Assembly (NCBI GenBank): GCA_905181875.1 | Contig: CAJIZH010000003.1 | Location: forward strand, 620,001-684,000 | Direction: 5' to 3' | DNA length: 64,000 nt | Source of the DNA: Flavobacteriales bacterium UBA6770 | GTDB lineage: Bacteria; Bacteroidota; Bacteroidia; Flavobacteriales_G; Salibacteraceae | In this document: positions 59,364 to 64,000 of the stretch, piece by piece | Position numbering within the stretch: the first letter of the stretch is position 1 | How the letters are laid out: each line of letters starts with the position of its first letter | Notes under the pieces: generated by a model | The model's input: only the letters and a program-made list of their open reading frames with translations | The model's database searches: none | What the model was told of the DNA's origin: nothing | Program-made: the position numbers and the translations under genes

Positions 59364-59979
59364 CAAGTAAGGTTTTGATATCTGCAATTGCTTTGTCCAC
59401 GTCTTCTTCTTTTGTTCCATCATAATATGCTCTTATTCTTTGTTGGCCGTCCAATAAAATAAATGCACCACTGTGGATTAATCCTCCAGGGGCATTTTTG
59501 TCTTCTGCAGCACTAATCATAAAACCTTTGGCAAGCTCAAAAGTTTTCTTCTTTTCACAAACCATGAAATGCCAATTTTCATTTTCAACATTCAATTTGC
59601 TCGCATATTTATTTAATACTGGGATGGAATCGTGAATAGCGTCAATGCTAAAAGAAAGCATTGTCAAGTTTTTTTTGCCTAAAAATTCTTGAGAAATCTT
59701 TTTCATATTCCTTGACATTACAGGACATATTGTAGGGCAGGTTGTAAAGAAAAAATCAGCAATGGTTACTTTTCCAGCGATCGTATTATTATTAATTTCA
59801 ACCGATCGGTGACCTAAAAAAGAAAAGTCGGGGACAGTGTAGTGTATGGTATCAGAGATTGTCTCCCCTGCCTCCGTTCTTGTTTCGTAATCATGCTGAC
59901 CCAGAATTGGAAGCACTGACTTTTCTGAATCACAACTTGTTAAAATGATTATTAAACTAATTGAGAGTATCGTTCGCAT
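59353..59979 (-). CDS. SCO1/SenC family copper chaperone lipoprotein
   Basis: A 208-residue lipoprotein (lipobox ILTSC, Cys16) with a thioredoxin-like fold. Copper ligands Cys81 and Cys85 are in TTCPTICPVMSR, and His169 is in GGLIHSGAF, the classic SCO set. Family members deliver copper to the CuA centre of cytochrome oxidase or act as periplasmic thiol reductases. The gene overlaps the upstream lipoprotein gene by 23 bp and the downstream cytochrome c gene by 11 bp, a tight operon pointing to respiratory-chain assembly. Confidence 0.9.
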   Translation of the reverse strand: MRTILSISLIIILTSCDSEKSVLPILGQHDYETRTEAGETISDTIHYTVPDFSFLGHRSVEINNNTIAGKVTIADFFFTTCPTICPVMSRNMKKISQEFLGKKNLTMLSFSIDAIHDSIPVLNKYASKLNVENENWHFMVCEKKKTFELAKGFMISAAEDKNAPGGLIHSGAFILLDGQQRIRAYYDGTKEEDVDKAIADIKTLLDEI

Positions 59980-60400
59980 TTGAAAGGAGTTTTGAAGAAA
60001 AATCTAAAGCTGTGTTTGTTTCAACCTCAACTTCTTGAATTGCTACTTTTTGTTTTAGTAAATACTGTTTTGCTGAAGCATAATCAATTGTATCTTTTGG
60101 TTCGCGATAATTACGCATCCAATTCATCATGCGTTCATCGGCAATTTCTAAAAGTTGAATTGCAGAATCTACGTTTGGAATTATTGAATCTTGTTTACTT
60201 TTTAAATCTTCTAATTCTGCAATAGAATTATGAATTTTATCCATGAATGCCATAGTGATATCATGGACTTCCATAACTTCTTTTACTATTACTTTTTTCT
60301 CTTCTAATTGCTTTTTTGACCAAGTAGATTTTGGTGGTGCATCGACCCCTCCACATGCTACAGATAGAAGCATTAAAATGACAGTTCCAATTATTTTCAT
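59957..60400 (-). CDS. Small helical lipoprotein of unknown function in the SCO/cytochrome c operon
   Basis: 147 residues. Lipoprotein signal with lipobox LSVAC (Cys16), then mostly alpha-helical, charged sequence (EEKKVIVKEVMEVHDITMAF, HNSIAELEDLKSKQDSI) with coiled-coil tendency. Residues 40-60 contain histidine and methionine (EVHDITMAFMDKIH), and another stretch is MMNWMRNY; these could bind a metal, but this is speculation. I do not recognise a characterised family. Its 23-bp overlap with the SCO gene suggests a role in the same periplasmic process. A TAAATTTG element lies 16 bp upstream of the ATG (60417-60424) and may be the operon's promoter. Confidence 0.75.
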   Translation of the reverse strand: MKIIGTVILMLLSVACGGVDAPPKSTWSKKQLEEKKVIVKEVMEVHDITMAFMDKIHNSIAELEDLKSKQDSIIPNVDSAIQLLEIADERMMNWMRNYREPKDTIDYASAKQYLLKQKVAIQEVEVETNTALDFSSKLLSNANDTLN

Positions 60401-60456
60401 TCAATAACTTTTGCTGCAAATTTATGCCTTAATTTCGCCGAATAGCCTCTATACGT

Positions 60457-61470
60457 ATGCAAATAAATAAAGGAAAGTTAAGTGCCTCATTAATCGCAAT
60501 TCTCTTTGGTGTTTTTACTATTTGGCAACAAGAAATGGTCAGATATCTGTGGATGCAAGGCAAAGGTCAGCTGTCTATTATGAGCAACACTGTTCCAATC
60601 GAACATATTTTAAAAAGCGACACCCTTTCTGCTAAAAGCCGATTTTTACTGGAACTAATTCCAGAAATAAAATCATTCGCAAAAAATACGCTGGGTTTAA
60701 TTCCTGATGACAATTACACTAAATATTACAATCAAAATGGAAAACCAATTTTATGGGCATTAACTGCTTGTCCACCTTATTCTTTAGAAGCCTATAAATG
60801 GGGTTTTCCATTTTTGGGAGAACTTGAATACAAGGGGTTTTTCGAAAAATCGGCTGGCAGTATGGAATTAGAAGAATTACGAAACCAAGGATTTGATGTC
60901 GACTTAGGAGAAGTAGGCGCATGGTCTACATTAGGAATTCTATCCGACCCCATTTTGAGTTCTATGCTTGAATTAGATACTGGAAATTTTGTGCGTCTAT
61001 TGGTACACGAAATGACTCATGCCACGGTATACATTGCAGACGATGGTGTATTCAATGAAAACATGGCTACTTTCATCGGAGATAGGGGCGCTATGCAATT
61101 TTTGATTCAACAATTTGGAAAAAACAGTGCAGTAGTAAGGCGATATAAAGAAACGCTAGCTGACATCGAGCTATTCTCTGAATATACGGTAGCCTATAGC
61201 AAAAGCATTAATTTGCTGTATAATAGTCTGCCCGCTGATGCTACAATTTGGCCAATAATGAAACAGAAGTCATTTACAGCTTATAAAAACAGGCTATATC
61301 TATTGCCGTTTAATCATAAAAAGCGCTTTCAAAAACTTCAGGAATCAGAATTAAATAATACTTTCTTCACTGGGTTTTTAATGTATCACAATCAGCAAGA
61401 TTCAATTCAAAAATTAATCAAGGAATTGCATTCTGGAAATATTAAAGAATGGGTAGAAAGTCTGAAGTAG
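60457..61470 (+). CDS. Putative metallo-aminopeptidase (PF10023-like)
   Basis: 337 residues with an N-terminal hydrophobic segment (SLIAILFGVFTIWQQ) that is a signal peptide or anchor. The zinc motif HEMTHATVY (near residue 184) is followed by NENMATFIGDRGA, providing the third ligand. The preceding NYTKYYNQ, WALTACPPYSLEAY and GAWSTLGILSDPILSSML are hallmarks of the putative aminopeptidase family PF10023. It is transcribed divergently from the SCO operon with 56 bp between starts. Substrate unknown; location probably periplasmic or membrane-attached. Confidence 0.8.
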   Translation: MQINKGKLSASLIAILFGVFTIWQQEMVRYLWMQGKGQLSIMSNTVPIEHILKSDTLSAKSRFLLELIPEIKSFAKNTLGLIPDDNYTKYYNQNGKPILWALTACPPYSLEAYKWGFPFLGELEYKGFFEKSAGSMELEELRNQGFDVDLGEVGAWSTLGILSDPILSSMLELDTGNFVRLLVHEMTHATVYIADDGVFNENMATFIGDRGAMQFLIQQFGKNSAVVRRYKETLADIELFSEYTVAYSKSINLLYNSLPADATIWPIMKQKSFTAYKNRLYLLPFNHKKRFQKLQESELNNTFFTGFLMYHNQQDSIQKLIKELHSGNIKEWVESLK

Positions 61471-61471
61471 A

Positions 61472-62848
61472 CTATTTCTTTTTTTTCTTTTTCTCTTTCT
61501 GTTCTATCGCCGTCTCTTCTCGGGCTTTTTCAATTTCCTCTTCCCGCTTCCTCATTAAGTAATCCCCGGCTTCCTCAATAGTAATTTTTCTACCTTGATT
61601 GAAAGCCACAACAAATGCATCAGGGATACCTAATTCTTGAATGTTAGAACAAAAAGCCTTGGCGATTTCATAATCCCCATATTCACCAAGTGTTAAAATA
61701 GTAAGATCCTTTTGAGTGTTTTCATTAATGTCATCAAATTGCAAGTAAATCCGCATAACATCTTCAGGAATATCTTCTTCCTTAAAGGCTCCTATTTGGA
61801 CACGGTACTCTACATCTCCCGTAATTTCTCGTTTAATCGATTGATTATTTACTCGCACTACCTCTTCATTAAAGTTTTTGGTCATATTAACATCTACGAT
61901 AAATGCATCCTGATAACCAACCTCTTGCACATAATTTAACAATTTATCAGCCTGCGTTCGATAAACAAATCGACCGATAACGTACCTAAATACCCCGTTA
62001 TTATCTATATACACTTCAACGTTTTTCAAGTCCTTAAAATCTTTTACAAAACGTGGCTTTATATAGGCACCTACTTGAACACCGTAAAGCGAAGTCCTTG
62101 CATTGTGAGATACATCTCTAGTCATTATTTCAGGTCCACCAACCTCGCCTACTCTTCTTAATCTATCGCGATAAGGAGAGGTTGTTCCTGGTGACATTGA
62201 GTTTGGTGGAGAAATAATTTGTACGCTATTGGTGATGTTTTCTTGTATTTGAGCGGGGTTTGTATATTCAGTTACTAATTTATTTGAACCGGAATTGGAG
62301 TCCAGTCCTGCATTAGCAGAATCAACTGGGACATTTGCAATTTTAATTGAATCCTCATCTTTCCATTTATGTTTGCCGCATTGACGATACCATTTTTGAC
62401 CATCTATAAGATACCATTCATCTTCATAAGAGTATACTTTATAGAATCCATTAAGAGTAGAAATGGTGTTTTTACAGTCTCCTTTCAAAGAATAAGCGAT
62501 AATTAAATAGTAATAGGCATATTCACTTACTCCTCTTTCCTTAACTGATGATCGATCATAAAATTTAGAATAATCGCCTTTAGCAGTCTCCAATAAAGAA
62601 ATAGCTTTATTTATATTCTTGAACGATTTTACATAACAAAGCGCAAGCAGATAGGCTGCGTTTGAGTTTGATTTATCCCGAGCATACATCTCTTCTAAAA
62701 TTGGAATCGCTGCTTCTTGTTTTTGATTAGCAATCAACAATTTCGACTCGTTGAAGAGTTCTGAATAATTTTTGTTTTTGAGATCTTGACTAAATAAAAC
62801 AGGATGCAAGAACATTAATATCAGTGAAAAAAATACAGCTCGATTCAT
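61472..62848 (-). CDS. TPR and SPOR-like domain protein
   Basis: 458 residues. Signal peptide about residues 1-20 (FFSLILMFLHPVLFSQ). Residues 25-140 form TPR-like helices (AAIPILEEMYARDKSNSNAAYLLALCYVKS). A low-complexity linker follows. Then there are two SPOR-like units: GVQVGAYIKPR to FIVDVN, and YRVQIGAFKEEDIP to DAFVVAFNQG. The tail is highly charged (EEEIEKAREE to a run of six lysines). SPOR domains bind denuded peptidoglycan, so an envelope role, perhaps in division or T9SS/OmpA-type anchoring, is plausible but inferred. Its stop lies 1 bp from the stop of the convergent peptidase gene. Confidence 0.75.
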   Translation of the reverse strand: MNRAVFFSLILMFLHPVLFSQDLKNKNYSELFNESKLLIANQKQEAAIPILEEMYARDKSNSNAAYLLALCYVKSFKNINKAISLLETAKGDYSKFYDRSSVKERGVSEYAYYYLIIAYSLKGDCKNTISTLNGFYKVYSYEDEWYLIDGQKWYRQCGKHKWKDEDSIKIANVPVDSANAGLDSNSGSNKLVTEYTNPAQIQENITNSVQIISPPNSMSPGTTSPYRDRLRRVGEVGGPEIMTRDVSHNARTSLYGVQVGAYIKPRFVKDFKDLKNVEVYIDNNGVFRYVIGRFVYRTQADKLLNYVQEVGYQDAFIVDVNMTKNFNEEVVRVNNQSIKREITGDVEYRVQIGAFKEEDIPEDVMRIYLQFDDINENTQKDLTILTLGEYGDYEIAKAFCSNIQELGIPDAFVVAFNQGRKITIEEAGDYLMRKREEEIEKAREETAIEQKEKKKKKK

Positions 62849-62870
62849 ATCCTTGTTTTGGAAGTAATTG

Positions 62871-62898
62871 CAAACGTAAAGTCAAAGTTTAGGCCAAA
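62871..62898 (-). promoter_or_regulatory. Candidate promoter of the TPR/SPOR gene
   Basis: On the minus strand TACGTTTG (62871-62878) with TTTG (62895-62898) 16 bp upstream resembles the Bacteroidota -7/-33 pair, slightly short in spacing. The -7 element ends 22 bp before the ATG at 62848. Confidence 0.4.
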
Positions 62899-62944
62899 CG
62901 GAAACAAGCGAGCATTTTGCTAACAGTTCGAGTTTGAAAAGGCT

Positions 62945-62968
62945 AAAAAAATCACTTGATTTTATTCT
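62945..62968 (-). terminator. Weak terminator after the TSUP gene
   Basis: AAAATCA (62948-62954) and TGATTTT (62957-62963) form an AT-rich hairpin with a run of T on the minus strand, directly after the stop at 62971. The loop is only 2-4 nt, so this is tentative. Confidence 0.35.
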
Positions 62969-62970
62969 AT

Positions 62971-63333
62971 TTACTTGGATGCTATCATTTTAACGGCTAT
63001 TACCAGCATCAGAACACCAAAAGCTCGCTTTAGCCAAATTTCTGATATTCCAAGGGACATTTTTGAACCAAAATATCCTCCAACAAAAAATGCTACAGCG
63101 ATAATCGCTCCGTATTTAATGTTCAATTCACCTTGCTGATAATAATTGTATGCCGCTAAGCCTCCAATCGGCAATAGCATTAGACCTATACTAGTCCCCT
63201 GCGCGCTGTGCTGGGTCATCCCTAGCAATACGACCAACGCTGGCACCATAATTACTCCGCCTCCAATACCAAATAAACCACTTAGAGCTCCGGCTACAAA
63301 CCCTATTAATACCAGAATAATTATTACTTGCAT
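62971..63333 (-). CDS. Half-size TSUP (TauE/SafE) family permease
   Basis: 120 residues with four membrane helices. The start VLIGFVAGALSGLFGIGGGVIMVPAL is the TauE/SafE signature, followed by HSAQGTSIGLMLLP and a last helix, FGVLMLVIAVKMI. Typical family members have about 250 residues made of two such halves; this one has a single half and would need to dimerise. Family members move sulfite, sulfoacetate or other organosulfur anions; substrate unknown. It begins 3 bp after the outer membrane protein gene on the same strand and is presumably cotranscribed with it. Confidence 0.82.
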   Translation of the reverse strand: MQVIIILVLIGFVAGALSGLFGIGGGVIMVPALVVLLGMTQHSAQGTSIGLMLLPIGGLAAYNYYQQGELNIKYGAIIAVAFFVGGYFGSKMSLGISEIWLKRAFGVLMLVIAVKMIASK

Positions 63334-63336
63334 AAT

Positions 63337-64000
63337 CTAAAAATCAAAACCCATTGAGACATGAAAGATTGGTTTTAAAACCTGTCCATCTTCTACACCA
63401 TATGCATAATCTAGTTTTAAAAAATAACCAAGAAGCTTAGTCCTTAAGCCTCCTCCAAACGAACCAATAACGGGGTTTCGTTTGTTGTCTAATCGAATCG
63501 TTATTGGCCCATCAACAACTGCAATCGTATTGAATTCATTATCTTCAGAGAATGGAGTTCTTCCATTCCAGGCTGTACCCAAATCTCCAAATGCAACAAT
63601 TTGAAAATTATTGGTAAAGTCAGACTTCAATGGCTTTCGTGCAAAGTATCGGAATACAGGAAATCTAATTTCATTATTAATTACTCCAAATGAATTTCCA
63701 TTTCTAGCATTTTGAATAAAGCCCCTCATTGGACTTGCAAGTGCCTGAAAAGTATAACTCTGATCTTGAGCAATTGGAGTTTGTCTATTGAACCTCTCTT
63801 TAGCTGGGTTTAACGTGATCCAATCATCTACCGATCCAAGATAATAAACTAGTTTTCGCTTACCCAGCGAAGTACTAGCGGCCACTCGACTTGCCCAAAT
63901 TAAGTCTCTACTAATTTTTTGATAGTGGCGATAATCTGCTCCAAAAACATTCAGATCACTATTTATATCGTTTAATAATTGATACCGTTCAGCAAATATT
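63337..64000 (-). CDS. Outer membrane beta-barrel protein, C-terminal part (BamA/D15-like; 5' end outside window)
   Basis: The frame is open to the right edge of the window; a GTG at 63885 is internal, not a start. About 220 C-terminal residues are visible. They show the surface antigen (D15/BamA-like) barrel pattern: DLIWASRVAASTSLGKRKLVYYLG, NNEIRFPVFRY, VAFGDLGTAWNG, GSFGGGLRTKLLGYFLKLDYAYG, and the terminal strand PIFHVSMGFDF ending in phenylalanine, as outer membrane barrels do. In related bacteria such a barrel often follows a TolB-like propeller in a long protein, but the N terminus is not visible. Confidence 0.78.
   Translation of the reverse strand, partial: IFAERYQLLNDINSDLNVFGADYRHYQKISRDLIWASRVAASTSLGKRKLVYYLGSVDDWITLNPAKERFNRQTPIAQDQSYTFQALASPMRGFIQNARNGNSFGVINNEIRFPVFRYFARKPLKSDFTNNFQIVAFGDLGTAWNGRTPFSEDNEFNTIAVVDGPITIRLDNKRNPVIGSFGGGLRTKLLGYFLKLDYAYGVEDGQVLKPIFHVSMGFDF

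Overview
The window is AT-rich chromosomal DNA from a member of the Bacteroidota, most likely Flavobacteriales or a close relative. The evidence is seven proteins with type IX secretion system (T9SS) C-terminal sorting domains, a PorP/SprF-family outer membrane protein, a Bacteroidota-type single-subunit SdhC, and several TAnnTTTG promoter elements. No transposase, integrase, phage gene, rRNA or CRISPR array was seen.

Layout. 1-728: 3' end of pabB. 731-14037: a minus-strand pair, a 4134-residue SprB-like type B T9SS protein followed by a PorP/SprF protein; the giant gene holds about 2.8 seemingly exact copies of a 984-bp tandem repeat. 14288-24090: aspartate kinase, a VCBS/FG-GAP type A T9SS protein, a C1 peptidase, a LolC/E-like permease with rbfA, an MsbA-like exporter and a SprB-repeat type A protein. 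24091-25182: terminators, two copies of a palindromic element, an HPt gene and a featureless stretch. 25183-30018: a type B T9SS protein, riboflavin synthase and an acyl-CoA carboxylase beta subunit. 30113-45640: three consecutive minus-strand type B giants (about 1.65-1.76 thousand residues). Two of them share an apparently identical 1481-bp block encoding the mature N-terminal module; the most downstream has a frameshift that removes its sorting domain. 45823-49796: free methionine sulfoxide reductase, an Ig-like lipoprotein, and an omega-amidase/methionine aminotransferase pair. 49956-53434: sdhCAB. 53628-55827: aminopeptidase P, an alpha/beta hydrolase and tRNA-Val. 55884-60400: an ABCG-like transporter and a lipoprotein/SCO/cytochrome c operon. 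60457-64000: a metallopeptidase, a TPR/SPOR protein, a half-size TSUP permease and the 3' end of an outer membrane barrel gene.

How it fits together. The surface-protein part looks like one functional theme: large repeat proteins exported by T9SS, one paired with a PorP/SprF protein as SprB is with SprF. They share an N-terminal module of about 300 residues and, in four of five, an inserted module of about 200 residues, and appear to change by tandem duplication and gene conversion. The remaining genes are ordinary housekeeping.

Caution: six apparent single-base indels break four genes between 30.7 and 57.9 kb (a type B giant, sdhA twice, pepP twice, the ABCG-like transporter). Because sdhA is a core respiratory gene, assembly or sequencing error is at least as likely as real pseudogenization. 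Family assignments come from reading motifs by eye; no database search was run.
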